Source of the DNA: Nocardia sp. NBC_00403
GTDB lineage: Bacteria > Actinomycetota > Actinomycetes > Mycobacteriales > Mycobacteriaceae
NCBI RefSeq assembly: GCF_036046055.1
Contig: NZ_CP107939.1
Coordinates: 992,001-1,056,000 of the forward strand
DNA: 64,000 nt
Direction of reading: 5' to 3'
Positions 8,280-17,699 of the stretch are shown piece by piece; the stretch's first letter is position 1; each line of letters begins with the position of its first letter. The notes under the pieces are model-generated. The model was not told the origin of the DNA. It searched no databases and saw only the letters and a program-made list of their open reading frames with translations. The position numbers were made by a program, and so were the translations under genes.

Positions 8280-8307
8280 TTGCCCACAACGATTTCTGCG
8301 GCATAAT
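8280..8307 (+). promoter_or_regulatory. candidate sigma-70-type promoter of the PKS operon
   Basis: TTGCCC (8280-8285) and CATAAT (8302-8307) are separated by 16 bases. This lies in the 175-bp gap between the divergent MBL hydrolase and the ACP gene, about 85 bases before the ACP start, and would drive the whole ACP-PKS-FAAL unit. Confidence 0.45.
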
Positions 8308-8391
8308 TTCTGGGGTACCGGCCGCCACCGTCAGCAGCCCGCGGGCGGCAACTTCCGTGCGGCAACTTTCGGTCGAAGGGGAGGGAGATCG

Positions 8392-8652
8392 ATGGCGTCC
8401 AGTCTTCCGAACCCGTACAGTCGGCGAACCGCACTCACCACCGCGGCCGTCGCCGCGATCGCGGATCTGCTCGGTGTCGAGGCCGCCGCGGTGTCCACCA
8501 ACGCCCCGTTCAGCGAACTCGGACTCGGCTCGCTCCAGCTCGCCCGGCTCACGGCGCGCCTGGAAGATGCCATGGGCGTCGAGGTTTCACTCACCGCGCT
8601 CTACGACAACCCGGATATCGAGCAGCTTGTCGAGTATCTCGCGATGCGATGA
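8392..8652 (+). CDS. free-standing acyl carrier protein
   Basis: An 86-residue acyl carrier protein. The phosphopantetheine site is Ser47 in ELGLGSLQL. The ribosome-binding site GGGAGGGAG sits just before ATG 8392. Its stop overlaps the PKS start (ATGA), so the two are translationally coupled. In FAAL-PKS systems such a carrier receives the fatty acyl group from the acyl-AMP ligase and presents it to the ketosynthase; that role is inferred from the locus. Confidence 0.9.
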   Translation: MASSLPNPYSRRTALTTAAVAAIADLLGVEAAAVSTNAPFSELGLGSLQLARLTARLEDAMGVEVSLTALYDNPDIEQLVEYLAMR

Positions 8653-11600
8653 CAACCACCACCACATCCGACCGGCCGTATCCGCCGGTATCAATCGTCG
8701 GTATCGGCTGCCGGGTCCCAGGTGCCGCGGGCGTTGCCGACTTCTGGCGGCTGCTGTTGGAGGGCAGGGACGCCACCGGCGAACCACCGGCCGGACGGCT
8801 CGGTGGGCGCCGCGGCGGGTATCTCGACGATGTCGAATCCTTCGACAACGACTGGTTCGCCATCTCCGGCCGGGAGACCGCGCTGATGGATCCGCAGCAG
8901 CGGCTTGCGCTGGAGGTCGCGGTGGAGGCCATCGACGATGCCGGAATCGGCTACCGCACCCGAGGTTCCGGTGCGGCCGTCGTCTTCGGCGCCTGCTCCT
9001 ACGACCACGGCATCGCGGTGCTCGGTCACGGCGGAAACGATGCGCCCTACGCGGTGACCGGCGCCGCGCTCAGCATCATCGCCAACCGGCTGTCCTACGT
9101 GCTCGACCTGCACGGACCGAGCCTGGTGGTGGACAGCGCATGCTCGTCCTCGCTGGCCGCGGTGGACCTCGCGCTGCGCATGCTCGCCGACGACGCGGTG
9201 CCGTTCGCCATCGTGGGCGGTGTCAATCTCGCGCTGCTGCCGCATACTTCCGACTACCTGGCCGAGGGCGGATTCCTGGCACCCGACGGCCGCTGCAAAC
9301 CGTTCGACGCCGCAGCGGACGGCTACACCCGTGGCGACGGCTGCGGCGTGGTCGTCCTGCAGCGCACCGCCGACGCACTGCGCGACGGCAACCGGGTGTA
9401 CGCGGAGATCGTCGGCTCGGCGGTCGGCTCGGACGGCCGCTCCAATGGCCTGTATGCGCCGAGCGGCCGCGCCCAGCAGGAAACCCTGCGCACCGCATGG
9501 GCGCAGGCCGGGCTCGACCCGGGCACGGCAGGCTATCTCGAATGTCACGGCACCGGTACGCCATTGGGTGACGCGGTCGAGGTCGGCGCCATCGCAGCGG
9601 TGCTGCGCGGCGACCATTCCGGCGCGACCTGGATCGGCTCGATCAAATCCAATATCGGTCACCTCGAGGCCGCGGCGGGCGTCACCGGCCTGATCAAAAC
9701 GGCGCTGTCCATTCGGCACGGCGTGATCGCACCGACCATCCACTTCCACACCGAGAACCCGCTGCTGAAACTCGCCGAGCACGGACTGCGCGTCCCGACC
9801 GAACCCATCGACTGGAGCAACACCGAGGTGACCGAACGCCGAGCCGGTGTGAGCTCGTTCGGATTCGGCGGCACCAATGCCCATGTGGTCTTGCGCGGCA
9901 TCGCCACCGAACGCCCGCACCGCGGCGGCGAGCCACCTGTCCTGATCGCGGTCGGCGGGCGCGATGTCGCGGACCTGCGGGCCCGGGCAACCGGGTGGGC
10001 CGACCTGCTCGAGCGGGCCGACGGGCCTGGGGCCGACGCCAGTACATTGCGACAATTCGGTTCAGCCACAGTGCGATTGATTCCGGAGGGCACTCGGGCC
10101 GCTGTCGTCGCCCAGGATGCCGGCGAGGCTGTCGGACGGTTGCGGGCCCTGGCCGCCGCAGACGCGGGCGTCGGCGTGCTCGGCCCGAGTTCGGTGCGAC
10201 AACGCGGCGGCGTCCTGTTCCTGTTCTCCGGCCAGGGGAGCCAGCACTCGAAGATGGGGCGGGCGCTCGCGGCCCGCTATCCGGTGTTCGCCGCAGCCGT
10301 CACCGAGGCTGCCGACGCGATCACCGAGGCGGGTGGTCCGCGAATCTGGACTCCGCGCAAAGGGTTTGCCCTCGCATCCTCGGTTGCGAACAACGGCAGT
10401 GCGGCCACCGAACTCGTGCAGCCTGCGATGTTCGCCTTCCAGCTGGGGATGGCGAAATTGTTGGCATCGTGGGGTGTCACGCCCCATGCGGTCGCCGGCC
10501 ACAGCCTTGGTGAGGTAGCGGGAGCGGCCGTGAGTGGAGCACTGTCGCTGCCGGACGCCGCCCGCGTCATCGTGCGGCGCAGCAGCATTCTGGCGCGGCT
10601 GGATGGTCACGGTGCGATGGCCGTGGTGGAGGCAGCGCCGGACGAGGTGGCGAACCTGGTGGAACCACTGCGTGCGATGGTGGGAATCGCGGCGATCAAC
10701 GGACCGCGTTCGGTTGTCGTCTCCGGCGCACCCCGATATGTGGATACGGTGGTGCGCCGGGCCAAGCGGCGCAAGCTGTTCGCGCAGCGGATAGCCGTGG
10801 ACTTCGCCGCGCACAGCCCGCAGGTCGCGGCGGTGCTGCCCGAATTCGTCGACGCACTCGACCATCTCGAACCGCTGGTACCCCACACACTGGTCTATTC
10901 CACGGCGCACCAGGGCAAAACCATCAGCACAGCCGAGATGGACGCCAACTATTGGGCCGACAACGCTTCGGGCACTGTCGAACTCACCGCGGCCCTCGAG
11001 CACGCCGCTGCCGACGGACTCACCACCGTGCTGGAGATCGCACCCCATCCTGTGCTGACGCCGGCCGTTCGCGAGCATGCCGACTTCCAGGATTCGACCC
11101 ACCCCGTAGCAAGCCGCGACGACGAGGCCGCGGCCTTTCTCGCCTGCCTCGGGCGGCTCTACACCGAGGGACGATCCGTCGACTGGTCCGCGCACGGGCC
11201 GTTCACCGCTGCGCCGCCACCCCGGCATTGGATAAAACACCGATTCCCATTGATCGGTGCGCTCGATGCCGCCGCCGTTGCCCCGAGCCCTCTCCTCGGC
11301 GAGGGTGGCGACAATCCACCCCTCGAGCCGACTCTCCGCACGAGTCGCGAGGGCGGATCGGCCGAGGCAACTATCGCCGAATCGGCCTTTCCAGCAGACG
11401 ATCTCGCCGACCACGTGGTGCAAGGCGTGCCGACCGTGCCTGCCGTGTTCTGGCTGCGCCGATTGCTGCACCTGGCGCGCGGAGCGGCAGCCACGGCTGT
11501 TGCCGACTTCGTGGTGCACGAGCGAACCGATCTGACCGCGCTGCCTGCGGTTTCTTATCGGCGCGACGACGAGGACGCCAGCGTGCGGGCGGAGGTCACG

Positions 11601-13898
11601 GGTGCCGGGACGCTGGCATCGGCTCGGCTCGCCGGTGACCCCACACCCGCCGATATCGTCGCATGGATGCGGGTGGTCGATGCAAATCGAGCGGCCCGTC
11701 GCCGCATGCGCAGGATTGATCCCGATGGTTTCTACGAGGCGCTGCACGGCCGGCAGCTGACATACGGACCCGGTTTCCGCCCGCTGCGCGGTATCGAGGC
11801 AGGCCACGATTGTGCGTTGGGCGCCTTCGATGCCGCACCGCTGCAACGCGCCGCGACACTCGATGGCTGCCTGCAGCTGCTCGCCGCGGCAAGCTCCGAC
11901 GCCCTGCCCTCCGATGCGGTCCCACTGCCGGTCGGCATCGAATCGGCGTGGCTGTCCACAGAATCGGACCGCGTGGTGCTCGAGGCGCATGCCTTCGTAC
12001 GTGAACGCACGGACACGGGCCTGACCGGCGACATCGTCGGCACCGACCAGCACGGCGTCCCGGTGCTGGCCATGTCCGGTGTCATGGTCCGGTTCGCGGC
12101 GCTCGGCGCGTATCCGCCACCGATCCAGTCCGGTTCGGCCACCGGACCCTTCCGCCGCCAGATATGGCGGCCGATACAGCTCGAGTTGCCGGACGACATG
12201 TCGACGAGCAGTCCCGCTCGCGGATCCGGGACCACGCAACGAGCTCTCGTGATCGGCGAATCGGAGTTGGCCATGCGGCTGACCAGGGAACTCGACCGGA
12301 CGCTGCCCACTGAAAGGGTCGCCCGCGAGCCCGACGCCGCCGGCCCGATCGTTTCCGCCGTGCTCGCAAGCCGGACCACACCCTCGCGCACCGCGGTCGT
12401 GCTGGTGTGGCCGTCCGGACTCGAGGCAACGCGGCAGCGCGAATTCACCAGCGCGGTCCCCGCGGTGGGACGGATTCTCGATGTGATCCAACGCGTCCAG
12501 TCCGACGACGCCACTGCCTCATTGACGATCGTGCTCCCCGACCACGGCCTGCCCGCCGGGACGACGGCACCGCCCGAGCCGGGCCGCGGCACCGATAGCT
12601 CGGTACCGATGGCGATCGCCGGTTTGGTGCGCTCCCTGCAGCTCGAGTCGGGTCACGATGTCCGACTGGTGTGGAGTGATTCGGCCGCGGAGAGCACCGC
12701 GCTGCTGCGCAGCATCATTGTCGAGACATCCACCACGCGGACCGGTCGGATACCTGAGGAGCTGCGAATCACGCACGGCGTCACGGCCATCCGCCGGTTC
12801 ATCGCCGCGCGCCGCCGATCCGCATCGCCGGCGCCCATCGACACCAACGGGACTTACGTGGTCACCGGCGGGCTCGGTGCGCTCGGCGCTGTCGCGGTGC
12901 GCTGGCTGCTCGATGCGGGGGCGCACGATGTGGTGGTGCTGACCCGTGCACCCCGGCCGGTGCCCGCGCTGTTGGAGGGTCTGGAGGACCGAATCGTCGT
13001 CGTTCGGTGCGACGCCGCCGATCGAAACGATCTGCGCAACGCGCTCAACGATATTCGTGAATGCGGTTCCACCATCCGCGGTATCGTGCACGCGGCGGGC
13101 ACCCTGGAGGACGCGGTATTCGAGGCTGTCAGCGGTCGGCAGCTCGCACGCATGTTCGCGCCGAAGCACCGTGCCGCAAGCAATCTGATCGAACTCACTG
13201 CCGCCGACGCCACCGATTTCGTCCTGCTGTGCTCTTCTGCCACCGGCGCACTCGGTGCACCCGGCCAGGCCGCCTATGCTGCTGCCAACGCGGCCATGGA
13301 CGCACTCGCTCTCGCCTATCAGGATCGTCGAATAGTGAGCGTCGGCTGGGGCGTCTGGGCATCGGGGCTTGCCGAAGTCGCCGGCGGGGCGGCGCATATG
13401 GGGCGCGCGGGTATCTCCGCATTCACCGCGGCGCGAGGTGCGCAGCTGCTGGCACAGGCGTTGCACTACGACGACGCCTACCTCCTCGCACTGGACTACG
13501 CACCGACGTCCGACACCTCGCCGGTCGCCCTTCGCCTCAGGGACTTACTCACCGCAGCCGACGACTCCGCAACAACGCCGGCACTCCCCGACCGATCGAA
13601 AATCGATGCCGCCACCAGCCCGACCCCGCCGCAGGACCCTTCCGAACCACTGACCGCAACCATCCGCGCCGTGCTGAGCGCCACCCTCGACCTGCCCGCC
13701 GAACACCTCGATCCCACCACTGACTTCAATGAACTCGGCCTCAGCTCCTTGCTCGGCATCGAGATGCGACGCCGACTCGAAGCCCGGCTCGATGTCCGAA
13801 TCTCGACCGCCGAACTCTTCGAGCACCCGACCATCACCGCGCTCGCCGCGGCCCTTGCCGAGCGGGTGGCCGCGGCGAATCCCCGCAAGGTCCAGTGA
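8649..13898 (+). CDS. type I polyketide synthase, KS-AT-DH-KR-ACP module
   Basis: A 1749-residue single-module PKS. The ketosynthase keeps Cys165 (DSACSSSL), His300 (ECHGTGTPLGD) and His338 (KSNIGHLEAAAG). The acyltransferase has Ser619 (GHSLGE) and His722 in FAAHSPQ, a string that fits neither the usual malonyl (HAFH) nor methylmalonyl (YASH) signature cleanly. The dehydratase has HxxxGxxxxP at His922 and Asp1072 (LDGCLQLL). The ketoreductase has TGGLGALG at 1406 and catalytic Ser1530 and Tyr1543. The C-terminal ACP carries Ser1700 in ELGLSSLLG. No enoylreductase or thioesterase is present, so one round should give an alpha,beta-unsaturated thioester still bound to the enzyme. Coupled by ATGA overlap to the ACP and by TGATG to the ligase. 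Confidence 0.95.
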   Translation: MTTTTTSDRPYPPVSIVGIGCRVPGAAGVADFWRLLLEGRDATGEPPAGRLGGRRGGYLDDVESFDNDWFAISGRETALMDPQQRLALEVAVEAIDDAGIGYRTRGSGAAVVFGACSYDHGIAVLGHGGNDAPYAVTGAALSIIANRLSYVLDLHGPSLVVDSACSSSLAAVDLALRMLADDAVPFAIVGGVNLALLPHTSDYLAEGGFLAPDGRCKPFDAAADGYTRGDGCGVVVLQRTADALRDGNRVYAEIVGSAVGSDGRSNGLYAPSGRAQQETLRTAWAQAGLDPGTAGYLECHGTGTPLGDAVEVGAIAAVLRGDHSGATWIGSIKSNIGHLEAAAGVTGLIKTALSIRHGVIAPTIHFHTENPLLKLAEHGLRVPTEPIDWSNTEVTERRAGVSSFGFGGTNAHVVLRGIATERPHRGGEPPVLIAVGGRDVADLRARATGWADLLERADGPGADASTLRQFGSATVRLIPEGTRAAVVAQDAGEAVGRLRALAAADAGVGVLGPSSVRQRGGVLFLFSGQGSQHSKMGRALAARYPVFAAAVTEAADAITEAGGPRIWTPRKGFALASSVANNGSAATELVQPAMFAFQLGMAKLLASWGVTPHAVAGHSLGEVAGAAVSGALSLPDAARVIVRRSSILARLDGHGAMAVVEAAPDEVANLVEPLRAMVGIAAINGPRSVVVSGAPRYVDTVVRRAKRRKLFAQRIAVDFAAHSPQVAAVLPEFVDALDHLEPLVPHTLVYSTAHQGKTISTAEMDANYWADNASGTVELTAALEHAAADGLTTVLEIAPHPVLTPAVREHADFQDSTHPVASRDDEAAAFLACLGRLYTEGRSVDWSAHGPFTAAPPPRHWIKHRFPLIGALDAAAVAPSPLLGEGGDNPPLEPTLRTSREGGSAEATIAESAFPADDLADHVVQGVPTVPAVFWLRRLLHLARGAAATAVADFVVHERTDLTALPAVSYRRDDEDASVRAEVTGAGTLASARLAGDPTPADIVAWMRVVDANRAARRRMRRIDPDGFYEALHGRQLTYGPGFRPLRGIEAGHDCALGAFDAAPLQRAATLDGCLQLLAAASSDALPSDAVPLPVGIESAWLSTESDRVVLEAHAFVRERTDTGLTGDIVGTDQHGVPVLAMSGVMVRFAALGAYPPPIQSGSATGPFRRQIWRPIQLELPDDMSTSSPARGSGTTQRALVIGESELAMRLTRELDRTLPTERVAREPDAAGPIVSAVLASRTTPSRTAVVLVWPSGLEATRQREFTSAVPAVGRILDVIQRVQSDDATASLTIVLPDHGLPAGTTAPPEPGRGTDSSVPMAIAGLVRSLQLESGHDVRLVWSDSAAESTALLRSIIVETSTTRTGRIPEELRITHGVTAIRRFIAARRRSASPAPIDTNGTYVVTGGLGALGAVAVRWLLDAGAHDVVVLTRAPRPVPALLEGLEDRIVVVRCDAADRNDLRNALNDIRECGSTIRGIVHAAGTLEDAVFEAVSGRQLARMFAPKHRAASNLIELTAADATDFVLLCSSATGALGAPGQAAYAAANAAMDALALAYQDRRIVSVGWGVWASGLAEVAGGAAHMGRAGISAFTAARGAQLLAQALHYDDAYLLALDYAPTSDTSPVALRLRDLLTAADDSATTPALPDRSKIDAATSPTPPQDPSEPLTATIRAVLSATLDLPAEHLDPTTDFNELGLSSLLGIEMRRRLEARLDVRISTAELFEHPTITALAAALAERVAAANPRKVQ

Positions 13899-15625
13899 TG
13901 CCATCGAAAACTGCTCCCCCGCACAATGTCCTGGCAGCCCGGGTGGCCGAATGGGCGGCTACCAAACCTGGTGCCGATGCCTATACCGAATTGCGCTACC
14001 GCGGTTCGGAATGCCTACCCGTCACCATGAGCTACGCCCAATTGCACAGCGCGGCGGGGATGCTCGCTCAACAGCTCAGGGCTTCGACCGATGCCGGCGA
14101 CCGAGTTGCAATCCTGTGCGACCACGGCATCGACTATGTCGTCGCGTTCCTGGCCTGCCTCTACAGCAATCGTGTTGCCGTCCCGCTTTTTCCGGCCACG
14201 GGCACCCGCAATCATGCTCGAATCGAGGGCGTGCTGGCCGATGCCCGACCGGCACTGAGCCTGGTCTCGGCGACGGACCGGATGACCGCCGCGCTCTTCG
14301 GCCCAGCCCTGGGCAACGTGCTCACCCTGCCGGCGGATGTCGCCGCCGCGGCCGTGACAGATCCAACGATCGACACGCTTCGCGCCGACCTCGCCTACCT
14401 GCAATACACATCCGGCTCCACCCGAGCCCCTGCCGGGGTGGAGGTTACGCACGCCAATTTCGCGGCAGCACTGGATCAGGTGTGGTCCGCCGTGCCTGCG
14501 GTGCGGCACAAACCCATCGTGACCTGGCTGCCGTTCTTCCACGATATGGGCCTGGTCCTCGCTCTCTCGCTGCCGCTGTACTCGGGGGTGCACGGGGTGA
14601 CCATGGCACCCGCGGAATTCGTGAAGCGACCCATCCGATGGTTGCGCGCCTGCAGCGACTACGGAGCGGGAACCACCGGCGGCCCCAATTTCGGCCTCGC
14701 CCTCGCCGTCTCGTCGACCACACCGCAAGAGCGGTCCGGACTCGACCTATCCCGGCTGGACGCAGTGCTCAACGGCGCCGAACCGATCCGCGCCGATGTA
14801 CTCGCGGACTTCACCGAGACCTATGCCGCACACGGCTTCCGCAACCACGCGCACACCCCCGGATACGGCTTGGCCGAGGCGACGCTTCCGGTAACAATCT
14901 GCCGGTCCGAGGATGACCCCGTCGCGCTCCGATTCGATCGCACGGCCTTGGCACAGGGACTGGCGGTCGTCACCGCCGATGGCGTGCCCCTCGTCGGCTG
15001 CGGCAGCGCGGCGGGCCAACAGGTCGCGGTGGTGCATGCGGTCGAGCGAATCGAGGTTGCGGACGGCACCGTCGGTGAAATCTGGGTCGCTGGTCCGAAT
15101 GTCTGCGCGGGCTACTACGGCAACCCCGACGCCACTGCACAGCGCTTCGGCGCCGGATTGCCCGGCAGTGCCGAATCCTGGTTACGAACCGGTGATCTCG
15201 GCTTCTGGCATGAGGGACAGCTCTACATCGCGGGCAGGCTCGGGGACCTCATCGTCATAGATGGCCGCAATCACTTCCCGGCCGATATCGAAACAACGGT
15301 GGCGGCGTGCGCGCCCGAGGTGCGTCCCGGTCATGTGACCGCGTTCGGCCACGACGACGGCCGCCGCGAAGAAGTGGTGGTGGTCGCCGAGCTGGTGACA
15401 GCGGAGACCACGGCGGCCGACGAACTGGCCGCGCTCGCCCACCGGATCCGGATAGCCATCGCCACTGTGCACGAGGTGCCGCCCGGCGCGGTCGTGCTGG
15501 TCGAGCCCGGCCGCATTCCGAAGACCTCCAGCGGCAAGCTGCGCCGCGGCGAATGCCGGGCACTGTACGGGTCGGGCAGGCTGCCGCAGCTGACCGCTGT
15601 CGGCGCCGAGCCGCCACGGCAGTAG
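13898..15625 (+). CDS. fatty acyl-AMP ligase (FAAL-type adenylating enzyme)
   Basis: A 575-residue ANL-superfamily ligase. The P-loop is YTSGSTRAPAGVEVTH, the A5-like region PGYGLAEAT, and the distal motifs RTGDLGFWHEGQLYIAGRLGD, then GRNHFPADIE, which is the pattern of fatty acyl-AMP ligases. The catalytic lysine motif RIPKTSSGKLRR is at the C-terminus. FAALs make acyl-AMP from a fatty acid and ATP and pass the acyl group to an ACP rather than CoA. Start ATG 13898 overlaps the PKS stop (TGATG) and has AAGG upstream; a GTG one codon earlier is less likely. It should load the starter unit of the PKS. Confidence 0.9.
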   Translation: MPSKTAPPHNVLAARVAEWAATKPGADAYTELRYRGSECLPVTMSYAQLHSAAGMLAQQLRASTDAGDRVAILCDHGIDYVVAFLACLYSNRVAVPLFPATGTRNHARIEGVLADARPALSLVSATDRMTAALFGPALGNVLTLPADVAAAAVTDPTIDTLRADLAYLQYTSGSTRAPAGVEVTHANFAAALDQVWSAVPAVRHKPIVTWLPFFHDMGLVLALSLPLYSGVHGVTMAPAEFVKRPIRWLRACSDYGAGTTGGPNFGLALAVSSTTPQERSGLDLSRLDAVLNGAEPIRADVLADFTETYAAHGFRNHAHTPGYGLAEATLPVTICRSEDDPVALRFDRTALAQGLAVVTADGVPLVGCGSAAGQQVAVVHAVERIEVADGTVGEIWVAGPNVCAGYYGNPDATAQRFGAGLPGSAESWLRTGDLGFWHEGQLYIAGRLGDLIVIDGRNHFPADIETTVAACAPEVRPGHVTAFGHDDGRREEVVVVAELVTAETTAADELAALAHRIRIAIATVHEVPPGAVVLVEPGRIPKTSSGKLRRGECRALYGSGRLPQLTAVGAEPPRQ

Positions 15626-15700
15626 GTACAGCGGCGCGCAGCGACACGGAAAGGCGCACGCTTCCCCGTTATCGGGAGCCGCGACCGCGATGATGAGGCC

Positions 15701-16090
15701 ATGACGACCGAAATCATCTCCGTGATCTGGAAAGACCACCCCGACGAACACGACTATCCCGCCGCTGCGGATTACCTGGAGTTGCTGGCCGAAGCAGGGA
15801 TCGTCGACGCCGTCATCGCATGCCTGCGTGACGCCCCGATCGTGCACAAGAAAGCCAAGGACATCCTGCGGGCCGCCCGGCTGGAACTGGTCGGTGCCGA
15901 GAATCCGTATGTCCGACGAGATCTCATCAAGATCAACAACGGCACGGCGCTCTCGCCGATCCTGCTGGTGCGCGGCGACTTCCGAGCCGGTGTGCCGATG
16001 GTGATCGCGGACGGCTACCACCGGGTGTGCGCTGTCCACTGGGCCGACGAAAACATCGCGATACCCGCGAAAATCGCCGCCCTGCCGTGA
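15701..16090 (+). CDS. small ParB/nuclease-like domain protein
   Basis: A 129-residue soluble protein. The C-terminal half, ISPILLVRGDF-like strand (SPILLVRGDF), then MVIADGYHRVCAVHWADE, resembles the ParB/sulfiredoxin-like fold in which an Asp-Gly-x-His-Arg motif binds nucleotide. No HTH is present. Its function is unknown. It lies 75 bp after the ligase and overlaps the antiporter gene (GTGA), so it is in the same transcript. Family assignment is tentative. Confidence 0.65.
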   Translation: MTTEIISVIWKDHPDEHDYPAAADYLELLAEAGIVDAVIACLRDAPIVHKKAKDILRAARLELVGAENPYVRRDLIKINNGTALSPILLVRGDFRAGVPMVIADGYHRVCAVHWADENIAIPAKIAALP

Positions 16091-17223
16091 CGTTCTCCAC
16101 CCTGGCACTTGTCGTGGCGCTCGGCCTGTGCGGACCGATCCTCGCCGTGCGTCGGTCGTGGCGCATTCCGGTGATCCTGGGCGAGTTGATCGCCGGAATC
16201 CTCTTCGGCAGCACGGGTTTCGGGTTCCTGCACACTTCGGATCCGATTTTCACCTTCCTGGCGAATATGGGTTTCGCGGTGGTGATGTTCGTTGCGGGAA
16301 CCCATGTCCCGGTGCGGGATCCGGCCGTCCGATCGGCGCTCGGGGTGGGCGCAATTCGTGCCGGTATGGTCGGATTGCTCGCCGCGGCAGCAGGTTTCGG
16401 GCTGGCCGAGTGGTTCGGCACCGGGCACGGCGGGATCTATGCGGTACTCATGGCTTCTTCGTCGGCGGCGCTGGTGCTGCCGATCATCGACTCGCTCGGC
16501 TTACGGGGAAAGCCGGTACTGGCATTGACAGCCCAGGTCGCCATTGCCGATACCGCATGCGTGATTGCGTTGCCGCTTGTCATCGACCCCGCCGAGGCGG
16601 GGCGCGCGGCACTCGGCGCCATCGCGGTGGCAGTGGCCGCCGCCATCTTGTTCCTGGTTTTGCGGCAGCTCGAGCTCTCCGGTGCGCGCCGCCGCGTGCA
16701 CCGCCTGTCCGAGGACCGCGCCTTCGCCCTAGAGCTGCGGGTGAGTCTCGCCGTGTTGTTCGCACTGTGCGCGCTGGCAACCCAGACGCACGTATCGATC
16801 ATGTTGGCGGGCTTCGCCGCCGGGCTTGCGGTCGCCGGGATCGGGGAGCCACGCCGGGTCGCCCGTCAGCTCTTCGCCATCAATGACGGCTTTCTCGGTC
16901 CGCTGTTCTTCGTCTGGCTCGGCGCCCGGCTCAATCTGCGCGAATTCGGCGAGCATCCGAAGCTGATCGGGCTCGGCCTGTTCCTCGGCGTCGGGGCGAT
17001 CCTTGTGCATCTGGCGACCCGAGCCGTCGGACAGCCGCTGGCCTTCGGCGCGCTTGCCGCCGCACAGATCGGCGTGCCGGTCGCCGCGGTAACCGTGGGC
17101 ACCCAACTGCATGTTCTGGTGCCGGGAGAATCTTCGGCCGTGATGCTCGGGACACTGTGCACGATCGCCGGGGCCGCATTGGCGCCAAGCTGGACAGCGG
17201 GCGCCACAAGAGCCGATGACTAA
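16087..17223 (+). CDS. cation:proton antiporter (KefB/CPA2-like membrane protein)
   Basis: About 378 residues with around eleven or twelve hydrophobic helices and a CPA2-type pattern: an early helix ending ILGELIAGILFGSTG, the pair FAVVMFVAGTH, and AQVAIADTACVIALPL in the ion-path region. No C-terminal RCK/TrkA domain is present, so it is the transporter core only. Start GTG 16087 overlaps the previous stop. As last gene of the PKS unit it might export product or handle ion/pH stress; this is position-based inference. Confidence 0.8.
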   Translation: MTFSTLALVVALGLCGPILAVRRSWRIPVILGELIAGILFGSTGFGFLHTSDPIFTFLANMGFAVVMFVAGTHVPVRDPAVRSALGVGAIRAGMVGLLAAAAGFGLAEWFGTGHGGIYAVLMASSSAALVLPIIDSLGLRGKPVLALTAQVAIADTACVIALPLVIDPAEAGRAALGAIAVAVAAAILFLVLRQLELSGARRRVHRLSEDRAFALELRVSLAVLFALCALATQTHVSIMLAGFAAGLAVAGIGEPRRVARQLFAINDGFLGPLFFVWLGARLNLREFGEHPKLIGLGLFLGVGAILVHLATRAVGQPLAFGALAAAQIGVPVAAVTVGTQLHVLVPGESSAVMLGTLCTIAGAALAPSWTAGATRADD

Positions 17224-17226
17224 CGG

Positions 17227-17323
17227 GGCGGGGTGAGCTGTCTCGCGGCCGAGCAGCCGATCGGGAAGAGCCGGCGGCTAGCCCGGCGGGGTCAACTGTC
17301 TTCGCGGCCGAGCAGCCGATCGG
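17227..17323. repeat. short direct duplication over the S4-protein gene end
   Basis: Segments 17227-17264 and 17286-17323 are nearly identical (core CGCGGCCGAGCAGCCGATCG), offset by 59 bp. The right copy contains the last codons and stop of the S4-domain gene; the left copy lies beyond the stop. It looks like a small local duplication. Confidence 0.75.
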
Positions 17324-17696
17324 TCTCCCGGCGTTCACGTTTGGTCGGCCGACCCGAGCCCCGGTCGCGGCGCGGCATCGTCGCGAGAATCTCGCGCGAG
17401 GGCGGCGGCGGGCTGTGGTCGATCAGGCATTGCGCAGCAATCGGAGGTCCGACACGTTTGGTGACGATTCGCTCCACGATCACGATGCGCTCGATGCCAC
17501 CGGCGCGGATTCGCACCTCGTCGCCGGGGCGTACCGGTTGGGCAGGTTTGGCCGCGGCGCCATTGACGCGGACGTGCCCTCCGCGACAAGCCTCAGCCGC
17601 CGCGGACCTTGTTTTGAACAGACGCACCGCCCACGTCCACGAGTCGACTCGCGCCTGTGTCGCGGTGTTCTGATTGCCGGGTACGGCTGGTGCCAC
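17292..17696 (-). CDS. S4-domain RNA-binding protein (Hsp15-like)
   Basis: A 134-residue protein with an S4 RNA-binding domain: ARVDSWTWAVRLFKTRSAAA, then EACRGGHVRVNGAAAKPAQPV and PGDEVRI. The tail is basic (RRDRGSGRPTKRERRETDR). Members such as Hsp15/RqcP bind stalled 50S subunits with attached peptidyl-tRNA. The start is GTG 17696, three bases after the stop of the NlpC/P60 gene, so the two probably share the riboswitch-controlled transcript. Confidence 0.85.
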   Translation of the reverse strand: MAPAVPGNQNTATQARVDSWTWAVRLFKTRSAAAEACRGGHVRVNGAAAKPAQPVRPGDEVRIRAGGIERIVIVERIVTKRVGPPIAAQCLIDHSPPPPSREILATMPRRDRGSGRPTKRERRETDRLLGREDS

Positions 17697-17699
17697 CCG

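Noticed and set aside
10062..12491. 809-residue minus-strand frame inside the PKS gene
   Set aside because: Exact antisense of clear PKS domains; long open frames opposite high-GC genes are common.
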